A DNA stretch of 64,000 nt from Ciona savignyi (Eukaryota > Chordata > Ascidiacea > Phlebobranchia > Cionidae). A program made the translations under genes and the position numbers. The notes under the pieces were generated by a model. It saw nothing but the letters and a program-made list of their open reading frames with translations, made no database searches and was not told the DNA's origin. Location of the stretch: the NCBI GenBank assembly GCA_000149265.1, contig CH003080.1, positions 129,062-193,061 of the forward strand. The letters are read 5' to 3'. Positions within the stretch are counted from its first letter, which is position 1; every line of letters starts with the position of its first letter. Of this stretch, positions 37,069 through 47,720 are shown piece by piece.

Positions 37069-39443
37069 CAAATTGGTATTAGGTCAAAAAAGTGTATTTC
37101 AAAGATTACAAACTTAAGTTAAAAAAAACGCATAATGGACACATATCTATGCAGGATCCAATGTCTAATGTGTAGAGTGTAGGTATACATAATGTTAGAT
37201 TCACTTACTACCGGTACCTCTAAATACTACAGGGTCGCATGGAGCGCTTGAATCATTTGAAGTGCTTGGATCGCTTATTATACTTCGTAAATACAAAACC
37301 CATGATATTAATGTTAGGGTTGGGGTTAAAGTTAGTTCTTGGGTTAAGATTAGTATTTGCGACAGGTTAGAATTACTATCCATAGCAAGCTAAGTGATCC
37401 AAGAGCTCCTGTAGTATTAAGAGTAAGAGGCACCCACTTACCACCCTGCTCGTCAAAAACGGCTTTAGCCTACTTTTTCAAATGTTTATGAATGTATGGC
37501 TCTATAGGCCCAATAAATAACATTAAAGCTAAAAACTATGGGTGTACGCAAAACAGCCAGCCATTAAAATCGTAAGTACGGTAGCCTAATCCTACCTGCC
37601 AATTATCCTTTTAATAAATCTAAATGTCGTGACTCAGCATTATTAAAGCCATTAATTTACCTCCCCTGGGTTATCAATATTTCGATTAAATCTCTGTTAT
37701 GTTATTTATAAACCTTGACCGCCTTGAATTTTGATACATATAGTTTAATATGATAACATTAACAAAAAAACATTAAGGAACTTGTTAAAAAACTAATGCT
37801 ATGTCATAATCGTAAAATTATTATAGAAATCTATGACTCACTGCTATTTTCGTCACGCATGATTATAGCCCCGCCCTGTTCAGTTTCTGTATGCAATTTA
37901 TAGGATAAAATATTCATTACCGTTAATGGAAAACCTACAAGGCGTTAACATACAGGCAATGGATTCCTTATGCCAACTGTCGAGTTACCTGAACCATTGC
38001 AGTGCATTGTTTGTGTTTATGATAGAATGATCCAGAGACGTTCCTGCTATTTTAGTCTAACCGCCAATTTCTTTTTTCCTTATTTTATAAAAGGTTCTGC
38101 GTGTTTTTACCATGGAAACGCAAAACAAACGAAACAACCCCGGTAATATATTGTTCTTATACAATGTCCGTGAATTTCAACAAATATTCCCTGTAAAATG
38201 ACCAAATTCCGCCATACACTTAACTTTGCCTTTTTTACTTGCGTATTTTCTACACACAGGAATGCCGCGTGTGCGCGATGTACCGGGTATTAATAGCGAA
38301 ACAGTCACATCGCTATGACGCAGATTTACCAACACAGTCGTACTGTATTCTTTGTTTCAATTTGACCAAAAACGTTATTTCTGCAGTAATGTACTTTGTT
38401 TACTGCCAACATCACAATGTTAGTTTGGTTAAAGCCGTTAAACGATGAATTTGACTGCATTTGGGCCTCATGTGGTTTACGGCGTTAATCCAGGCGAGGT
38501 TATGGAGACTACTTCGTTTTTTTATGACCATTCGCTTATTGTGACCAAAATGGTCTGGCCCAAGGTGGTCATATTAAGCGGCGCCTACTGTAATATGCTA
38601 TTAAGCTAATTCTGTAAAATTTGGGACGAGACGTTGTTTTATAAACCCATTAATAAACAACAATACGCGGGAAATTATTTTATTTTACTATTCAAACGTC
38701 GTCGACCAAACCTTCAACAATAACCCTTGATATAACTAGAAATGATACAACTTTCATAGTTACTAGTGTTGTAAACACTACACTGTCTCAGCCCCGGGTA
38801 CTTTCGATCTCTGGTTCAGTAGACGAAGGCTTAAGTATCACAGTCATAATTCCCAAATTTTTCATCGATAAGATTGAGCTATTATTAAAATGGGGAATAT
38901 TATGAGTCGACAAATATTTCTCAGCACCATTTCTTTTAAACTACCACTGAAAATACCAACACATCAGGCTATTTTCAACACATCAGGCTATAGGTTAAAA
39001 TACAGAATAAAAAAGTACATTTTCAAACTAGTTGATATAACAATCAAATGTAAATTACGTAATCTGATGCTATGAATACACAAGACTTTCAAACAGAACC
39101 AACTTTATATTCTTGTTCCTGAAATAGCGTTTCGTGTAAGTTTAAGCTAATCGCGTGGACGGTAATTTATTATCTCAACGCTGTTTACATTTTCTTTGAA
39201 CTGACAAGCAATGTTTCATTTTTTCCTAAAATCTCGAATTTAGCTGAACCGATTTTTATAAAAAGTCATCTATACAGTATTTAGTATAGATCTTACTCTG
39301 TAAATTTTGTAACATCATTTTTAGGAAAAATCTTCAAATATAGTAATAATAAAAAATAAAATACACATGAATTACTGCGTTTTAATACACGACGAGAATC
39401 TTAATCTTGACAACGATCACTACTGTCGGCTGTCCTTTTATTT

Positions 39444-39545
39444 GACCGGCCACTTAGCTCAGAAGGTTAAATAGAGTAGAAATTTTATTCGTAAGACTGT
39501 TGAACCAAAGCCTATCGGTTAAAACATGAATATTCTGTCCTATTG
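39444..39545 (+). repeat. SINE-like repeat (copy F), internally deleted in copy 1
   Basis: The head GACCGGCCACTTAGCTCAG joins directly to the tail GGTTAAAACATGAATATTC. In the other copy (46217-46511) an extra 194 bases (46291-46484) of typical SINE body lie between them, so copy 1 carries a deletion. Confidence 0.6.
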
Positions 39546-40751
39546 AACATTATAAACTGTTCAATTTTGGGAGACCATGGGGTAATACTTATTTGGAACT
39601 ACTTCCAAAAAATAATGGAAATAAGTCCAAAAATCTATTAAAGACACGCTTAGAACTTACTAGAACATCTAAAAAATAAGTCGATTTTGTTTATGTGTCG
39701 TTAAAGATATGTGTGCTTATTTAGTATTAACCTGACTGGAGAAATAGTATAGTATATTCATGACGCAGTAAGTAAAAAAATGGACCAAAACTTCTTATTC
39801 AAGCTAAATATTATTTTTTTACTTTTTACCTACATTGGAGTTACCAGAGCTAAAGATTTATAATACAAAATGAAGACGTGGTTTGGCCTTTTTAATTTAA
39901 CAAATTCATCCATTGGGTTTAGCCTACGTCCACAGAATTCCTTGCACAAAGAAGTAAAGTGGAAAAGCATGGTTTTAACGGTCGAGATCTGAACGAATGA
40001 TCTATAAAGCCAAACAAGAGTTTTTCCAATACACAAGCATTTTTCGGTATACCATGAATGTCGTCGTCCAAATGTGAATATGATTCGCTTTGAACGACCA
40101 ATTGTGGAACTTTTACATGTTAATTAAAACACGCCTAAATGACATATTTAATTTACTAAGTGTACGACAACGCACAATCGCTGGAAAATCCTTTAATCGA
40201 TTAAATCCGAACACATTTCTATGCCCACGGCGACCGCCTCCGGTCATTTAGGTTATTGCGCAAGCGATATTGATCTGGCAATGGTAAACTGCTGTGTAAT
40301 CAATCTTTAGGAACAGGCATTGTTGGAACGTTTCGCTTCGTTGGTTTTGCTCGTCTGTATTACACCACCGAGACACAATCTTATCTGCAAGTTCCTCTGG
40401 TTACGCCATAGGACACGCATGTGAACAAATTTTTTGTATCTATTGGACAATCACATTGCACAACTATACGTACCATCACACCCAACTTTCATGGTTACAG
40501 CTGTTAAGATCGGCTATTTAAAACTATGTACAATAAATGGTGGACAGATACAAGCAAGTGTATATACCAAAGTTGATCATTGTTCTTAATATTTTCAATT
40601 AAATAGTTGAGTGGTGTAAAAATTACCATCTTTTTGATTGTCGTAAACTATTCTATGCATTAATAAGCGTCCAGAGCGTGATTAATAAAGCGTAAAAGAT
40701 AATACACACAAAGTACATGAAGTGTGGTATGTACATCAATGTGTTGCATGT

Positions 40752-41946
40752 TTAAACTGCATATGGTGGTGGCTTGCTGTCAGTTTCCTCCATGTCATCA
40801 ACAAGCGGCACCTTTTGAATATCTTCATATTTTGGTGGCTGGAAGTTAAGATTGGTCATAATAATTTCAAAACCACACACCATTGTTGTTAGTAGTGATA
40901 TAATTTTTTTTAAGAGAAATTTTCTTTATAAATATTTTTCGTATTAAAAACCAGTTCAATTCGTTGTTACAATATTGCTTTGGACAAACCTTGTAGATTG
41001 AGTTTGGTTTTTCTTTCACGATTGACACACAGTTGATTTCAGAGTCCTGGTGCTGACGGAGAAGCATAACCTGCTGTTGAATAAACGTTGTGTAAACTAC
41101 ACTGTAACTACCTCAAGAAAAGCAGTGAAATCTCACCTGTGTTGTAATGTGCTTGTAGCATCGGTAAACCATGGAGATCAAGTAGGACTTGATGCTGAGA
41201 ATGAAAAACAGGAAAGTGAAGACAATGCAAGCCAACCAGCGCTCGTCAATCGACATCATCCAATCTTTCCATTCCTGAGGTATGTGTGGGCACTGCAACC
41301 AATATCGGGAGATGAATGAAAACTAAATTACTTTTAAAGCGGTTCATCATATATCCACAATCTGTTAATATATTTTTATTGTAAACAGATTTACGTACCT
41401 GGACCAAGTTGTATTTTATACTGGGCCAATAAAACATCACGCTGCCGATGTAAACAATTGTACAAAGGAAGTTGAATAACTGGCAGATAAAGAATGGCAG
41501 GAGAAAGCCAGGTCGTTTCTGTTAAGGTGGTAAACAAATGAGACAATTTGGTTTGGCCCATTTAAACTAGGACATACTTGCCAAAACGGGAATTAAATAC
41601 GTAATTCAATATTTGTTTGGTAACTAAATGTCATAATTTAAAAAAAGTAAAATAAAATATTTTATAAAAAAGATGTATAGATGGTCAGATGCTCAAGAGC
41701 CAAGACACCTAGTACCTTTCTAACATTGGTTAATATGTATATATAATCTAAATCATATTTAAAATGTTTTGAGATTAATTAAACAGTTCATTGATGATTC
41801 TGCCATACCCCATCAATAATTAAACTCATGTTACCAAATATAGACAAGAGTCAGTTGACAGCCCTTTACTAAATAATTCATAAGTTTAGGTTAGTTTCAA
41901 AGTGTATGTGAAGATAAAATAAGGTAAAGGTATTACCATGGCGACG
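40752..41946 (-). CDS. LAPTM4: LAPTM4-like gene, 3' part only (copy 1, cut by the gap)
   Basis: Exons here are 41946-41937 (end of exon 4, running into the N run), 41518-41399, 41292-41137, 41073-40990 and 40838-40752. They encode the same protein ends as 47721-48488, with the same splice sites and PPxY tail. The 5' half is absent because the sequence stops at the gap. This is most likely the second haplotype of the one LAPTM4 gene, not a separate gene. Confidence 0.85.
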
Positions 41947-42046
41947 NNNNNNNNNNNNNNNNNNNNNNNNNNNNNNNNNNNNNNNNNNNNNNNNNNNNNN
42001 NNNNNNNNNNNNNNNNNNNNNNNNNNNNNNNNNNNNNNNNNNNNNN
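41947..42046. other. Assembly gap of exactly 100 N
   Basis: A run of 100 N of conventional length, so the true distance is unknown. It lies precisely between the end of copy 1 and the start of copy 2 of the duplicated segment. Confidence 0.98.
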
Positions 42047-42076
42047 TTTAAATACAATGTCCTAATTTTATCATAC

Positions 42077-43190
42077 CGTATGCATGACTGTATTCTCCCA
42101 TTTCTATTGCTTTTGCAATTTCAGACCCAATGTATGGGTGTTCTTCATCATATACTTTACGCTTTACGGACAATGTAATTGACGACTCCGGAACTTTTTC
42201 TGAATTTGAATCGCGTTTCGGGTAACTCCACACATGAACATCTTTATCTGGTGCAGAAGTTAAAATAAAAGATGAAAACATTAAATTTTGGTTTATAAAA
42301 GTGGGCTATATGTATATATAAATTGCACTTAAATAAATAAGATTATGGATGTTTGAAGTGGAATAATAGACTATTCTAAAATCATCCTATAAGACGGTAG
42401 TATATGCGTATATCAAGTTTCAAAATCTTTTCCAACATACTTTTTGAAATAAAACAAAATGTATTTTAAATACTAGGACATGTTTATTTAAATGGGGAAA
42501 GCTGTCTCAAAAGGCTTTAAGTTAACAGATCAACAAAAAAACTTGTAACTCTACACAAAGTATTTTTAAATAATAGTCAACATAGTTTGGTGTTGCTTTA
42601 AATTCAGGAAAAGCACATTACTGCACCAAAACTAAAGTCTTTGTTTTAGTGACACAGAATGGTTCCGCTAAAACAAAAACAAATGGCTTACAGTAATAAA
42701 AATAAAGGCAATAAGTTTAATTAATTTACCAGACATTCTCCACAGTTTAGATTTTCAGTTTAAACAGAAAATAAAACATAATTGAGAGTCTTAGTTTACA
42801 TGTTTTGTTTTTTTGTTGTCATTTTAATTTGGTTTAAAATTTGCGATAAAGACAGCGATTTTTTAATCTCCAGACATTTAAACCCTTTTTTACTTACATA
42901 TTTGTTCAACATCTTTCAAATTTTCTTCTTTTAAATTACCATGATCAGTGATCTGCATTTTGGTTGTTAATTGTGGTATCAACTGTCTTTAAGCCATCAA
43001 TTGTATTATCTAGTTGGCTATTAGAATCTTCTGGTTTAATAATAGGTTTTGGGTTCAAATAGTTTTCTCTTTCTTCCAGTAGAGTTGTGTGAGCCCACAA
43101 TACTGAAAGTGCAAGCAGAGTCAAACTTGCAGTTGTATAAACCGAAATACTTGGAATTGGAAATCTTCGAAATATTATGATCGCTGGCAT
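42077..43190 (-). pseudogene. AMFR: Second copy of AMFR exons 1-2 (frame broken), not joined to the rest of AMFR
   Basis: Exon 1 starts at 43190 (ATG) and exon 2 is 42247-42077, matching 36410-36119 and 35450-35280. In exon 1 an extra base in the AATGCAGAT(C)ACTGATC stretch (near 42950) shifts the frame, so it would stop after NNQNADH. No later AMFR exons follow, because the next sequence is the gap. It is best read as the alternative haplotype with a sequencing or allelic indel, not as a second gene. Confidence 0.8.
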
Positions 43191-46100
43191 AATAGTAAAC
43201 TTTTTCAGATTTATTACCAAATGGAATCGCTTTTTCTATCAATTCCCTGAAACAGAGGAACAGGTAAGATAGTCTAGGGAAAGTTTGTCTTTCATCAATA
43301 GCAATATCATAATTTGCTACATTCAAACAGAACCAGTCCTTAAAAAATTTCCAATGCGCCTCTAATTGTCACTCTTTGTACATACTTGTCACTCTTTGTA
43401 CATACCTAAATAAATGATAAATTCAGTTGGGTATAAGTTTTAGGGTACTGGTAATGACTTTTTTCTTTATAAATTAAAAATAACCTTCTGGGTAAAGAAA
43501 ACTCTCAAGCTTGTGTTCAGTGTCGGACATAGTTGTACATTTACTTGTTAAGTCAGAAAAATAACAGAAAATAAACCATATATACAAATTGGACTTAGCT
43601 GTATAAATTAAAGGGGTACATACATATCTATTTTGGCACTCAAAATTCTGAGGTAGAGAACGATTATATGATTGAGCATAGCATTTAAAGCACATTGTCT
43701 TAACCCAGATTAATGGTTTTTACTAAATCTTAAGGAACATCTAAACAAAAAACAATACAATAACCTGACAATGGGTGCGAGGTAATCTGACGATTGCCTG
43801 TGTGATAACTTTCCCACATTTTCGAATTCAAATGGATAAAACATGATCCAAATTGGTATTAGGTCAAAAAAGTGTATTTCAAAGATTACAAACTTAAGTT
43901 AAAAAAAACGCATAATGGACACATATCTAGGCAGGATCCAATGTCTAATGTGTAGAGTGTAGGTATACATAATGTTAGATTCACTTACTACCGGTACCTC
44001 TAAATACTACAGGGTCGCATGGAGCGCTTGAATCATTTGAAGTGCTTGGATCGCTTATTATACTTCGTAAATACAAAACCCATGATATTAATGTTAGGGT
44101 TGGGGTTAAAGTTAGTTCTTGGGTTAAGATTAGTATTTGCGACAGGTTAGAATTACTATCCATAGCAAGCTAAGTGATCCAAGAGCTCCTGTAGTATTAA
44201 GAGGCACCCACTTACCACCCTGCTCGTCAAAAACGGTTTTAGCCTACTTTTTCAAATGTTTATGAACGTATGGCTCTATAGGCCCAATAAATAACATTAA
44301 AGCTAAAAACTATGGGTGTACGCAAAACAGCCAGCCATTAAAATCGAATAAGTACGGTAGCCTAATCCTTCCTGCCAATTATCCTTTTAATAAATCTAAA
44401 TGTCGTGACTCAGCATTATTAAAGCCATTAATTTACCTCCCCTGGGTTATCAATATTTCGATTAAATCTCTGTTATATTATTTATAAACCTTGACCGCCT
44501 TGAATTTTGATACATATAGTTTAATATGATAACATTAACAAAAAATATTAAGGAACTTGTTAAAAAACTAATGCTATGTCATAATCGTAAAAATATTATA
44601 GAAATCTATGACTCACTGCTATTTTCGTCACGCATGATTAAAGCCCCGCCCTGTTCAGTTTCTGTATGCAATTTATAGGATAAAATATTCATTACCGTTA
44701 ATGGAAAACCTACAAGGCGTTTACATACAGGCAATGGATTCCTTATGCCAACTGTCGAGTTACCTGAACCATTGCAGTGCATTGTTTGTGTTTATGATAG
44801 AATGATCCAGAGACGTTCCTGCTATTTTAGTCTAACCGCCAATTTCTTTTTTCCTTATTTTATAAAAGGTTCTGCGTGTTTTTACCATGGAAACGAAAAA
44901 CAAACGAAACAACCCCGGTAATATATTGTTCTTATACAATGTCCGTTAATTTCAACAAATATTCCCTGTAAAATGACCAAATTCCGCCATACACTTAACT
45001 TTGCCTTTTTTACTTGCGTATTTTCTACACACAGGGATGCCGCGTGTGCGCGATGTACCGGGTATTAATAGCGAAACAGTCACATCGCTATGACGCAGAT
45101 TTACCAACACAGTCGTACTGTATTCTTTGTTTCAATTTGACCAAAAACGTTATTTCTGCAGTAATGTACTTTGTTTACTGCCAACGTCACAATGTTAGTT
45201 TGGTTAAAGCCGTTAAACGATGAATTTGACTGCATTTGGGCCTCATGTGGTTTACGGCGTCAATCCAGGCGAGGTTATGGAGACTACTTCGTTTTTTTAT
45301 GACCATTCGCTTATTGTGACCAAAATGGTCTGGCCCAAGGTGGTCATATTAAGCGGCGCCTACTGTAATAGGCTATTAAGCTAATTCTGTAAAATTTGGG
45401 ACGAGACGTTGTTTTATAAACCCATTAATAAACAACAATACGCAGGAAATTATTTTATTTTACTATTCAAACGTCGTCGACCAAACCTTCAACAATAACC
45501 CTTGATATAACTAGAAATGATACAACTTTCATAGTTACTAGTGTTGTAAACACTACACTGTCTCAGCCCCAGGTACTTTCGATCTCTGGTTCAGTAGACG
45601 AAGGCTTAAGTATCACAGTCATATTTCCCAAATTTTTATCGATAAGATTGAGCTATTATTAAAACGGGGAATATTATGAGTCGAAAAATATTTCTCAGCA
45701 CCATTTCTTTTAAACTACCACTGAAAATACCAACACATCAGGCTATTTTTAACACATCAGGCTATAGGTTAAAATACAGAATAAAAAAGTACATTTTCAA
45801 ACTAGTTGATATAACAATCAAATGTAAATTACGTAATTTGATGCTATGAATACACAAGACTTTCAAACAGAACCAACTTTATATTCTTGTTCCCGAAGAA
45901 GCGTTTCGTGTAAGTTTAAGCTAATCGCGTGGACGGCAATTTATTATCTCAACGCTGTTTACATTTTCTTTGAACTGACAAGCAATGTTTCATTTTTTCC
46001 TAAAATCTCGAATTTAGCTGAACCGATTTTTATAAAAAGTCATCTATACAGTATTTAGTATAGATCTTACTCTGTAAATTTTGTAACATCATTTTTAGGA

Positions 46101-47720
46101 AAAATCTTCAAATATAGTAATAATAGAAATAAAATACACATGAATTACTGCGTTTTAATACATGACGAGAATCTTAATCTTGACAACGATCACTACTGTC
46201 GGCTGTCCTTTTATTTGACCGGCCACTTAGCTCAGAAGGTTAAATAGAGTAGAAATTTTATTTGTAAGACTGTTGAACCAAATCCTATCGCTCACTAAGC
46301 AGATTGTATTCTTGGGCACGTCACTTAGCCGACGAACCTATATTGAAATAACTGTTTGGATCAAAACATTAAAAACGTCCTAATAACATGCACCAAATAA
46401 CAATAGCTATAATGACTCGATGACGGGCATGAGCTAAACTGACGATTATCCATGTGATAACACATTCGTTTTCTCGATCGATGGGTTAAAACATGAATAT
46501 TCTGTCCTATTGAACATTATAAACTGTTCAATTTTGGGAGACCATGGGGTAATATTTATTTGGAACTACTTCCCAAAAATAATGGAAATAAGTCCAAAAA
46601 TCTATTAAAGACACGCTTAGAACTTACTAGAACATCTAAAAAATAAGTCGATTTTGCTTATGTGTCGTTAAAGATATGTGTGCTTATTTAGTATTAACCT
46701 GGCTGGAGAAATAGTATAGTATATTCATGACGCAGTAAGTAAAAAAATGGACCAAAACTTCTTATTCAAGCTAAATATTTTTTTTTTTACTTTTTACCTA
46801 CATTGGAGTTACCAGAGCTAAAGATTTATATTACAAGATGAAGACGTGGTTTGGCCTTTTTAATTTAACAGATTAATCCATTGGGTTTAGCCTACGTCCA
46901 CAAAATTCCTTGCACAAAGAAGTAAAGTGGAAAAGCATGGTTTTAACGGTCGAGATCTGAACGAATGATCTATAAAGCCAAACAAGTGTTTTCCCAATAC
47001 ACAAGCATTTTTCGGTATACCATGAATGTCGTCGTCCAAATGTGAATATGATTCGCTTTGAACGACCAATTGTGGAACTTTTACATGTTAATTAAAACAC
47101 GCCTAAATGACATATTTAATTTACTAAGTGTACGACAACGCACAATCGCTGGAAAATCCTTTAATCGATTAAATCCGAACACATTTCTATGCCCACGGCG
47201 ACCGCCTCCGGTCATTTAGGTTATTGCGCAAGCGATATTGATCTGGCAATGGTAAACTGCTGTGTAATCAATCTTTAGGAACAGGCATTGTTGGAACGTT
47301 TCGCTTCGTTGGTTTTGCTTGTCTGTATTACACCACCGAGACACAATCTTATCTGCAAGTTCCTCTGGTTACGCCATAGGACACGCATGTGAACAAATTT
47401 TTTGTATCTATTGGACAATCACATTGCACAACTATACGTACCATCACACCCAACTTTCATGGTTACAGCTGTTAAGATCGGCTATTTAAAACTATGTACA
47501 ATAAATGGTGGACAGATACAAGCAAGTGTATATACCAAAGTTGATCATTGTTCTTAATATTTTCAATTAAATAGTTTAAGTGGTGTAAAAATTACCATCT
47601 TTTTGATTGTCGTAAACTATTCTATGCATTAATAAGCGTCCAGAGCGTGATTAATAAAGCGTAAAAGATAATACACACAAAGTACATGAAGTGTGGTATG
47701 TACATCAATGTGTTGCATGT
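43191..47720. other. AMFR/LAPTM4 spacer (copy 2)
   Basis: Counterpart of 36411-40751 and about 190 bases longer owing to the fuller SINE. It holds the SINE-like fragment at 43702-43848 and the full copy at 46217-46511. The + strand frame at 45846-46058 is open only in this copy; the matching place in copy 1 has an in-frame stop, so it is not coding. Confidence 0.45.
46217..46511 (+). repeat. tRNA-derived SINE-like repeat (copy F, fuller version)
   Basis: Reads GACCGGCCACTTAGCTCAG, TATTCTTGGGCACGTCACTT, AATGACTCGATGACGGGCAT, AGCTAAACTGACGATTATCC, ATGTGATAAC and GGTTAAAACATGAATATTC. It is more divergent from the consensus than copy B, so older. Bases 46291-46484 are missing from the other haplotype-like copy. 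Confidence 0.6.

Larger units (their letters stand above)
36411..40751. other. AMFR upstream region (copy 1)
   Basis: A 4.3-kb stretch between the AMFR start codon and the LAPTM4 stop, both on the minus strand. It holds the AMFR promoter and 5' UTR, a SINE-like 3' fragment (36922-37068), a TTAGGGTTGGGG-type repeat at about 37312-37385 resembling 31335-31405, and a truncated SINE (39444-39545). TTGTCACTCTTTGTACATAC is tandemly doubled at about 36585-36625. No exon is supported. Confidence 0.45.
35250..41946. repeat. Duplicated segment, copy 1 (before the gap)
   Basis: This 6.7-kb stretch matches 42047-48900 almost base for base, with scattered substitutions and small indels; the main length difference is a 194-base block present only in copy 2. 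It covers AMFR exons 1-2, the AMFR/LAPTM4 spacer and LAPTM4 exons 5-8 plus part of exon 4, and ends abruptly at the N run. Copy 1 is continuous with the rest of AMFR, copy 2 with the rest of LAPTM4. Confidence 0.95.

Noticed and set aside
37201-37383. Minus-strand frame rich in Leu, Thr and Ser (ILTQELTLTPTLTLISW)
   Set aside because: It is the translation of the TTAGGGTT-like dispersed repeat, not a gene.
40752-41946. A tandem LAPTM4 paralogue
   Set aside because: Near-identical exons and introns, cut at the gap and without the 5' exons. A true paralogue would show more intron divergence.
42077-43190. Second AMFR gene
   Set aside because: Only exons 1-2 are present, exon 1 is out of frame, and the segment is a copy next to an N run. 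Treated as the other haplotype.
45846-46058. 70-codon + strand frame in the AMFR/LAPTM4 spacer
   Set aside because: The matching place in the other copy (near 39120) has an in-frame stop and the frame overlaps no recognised family.
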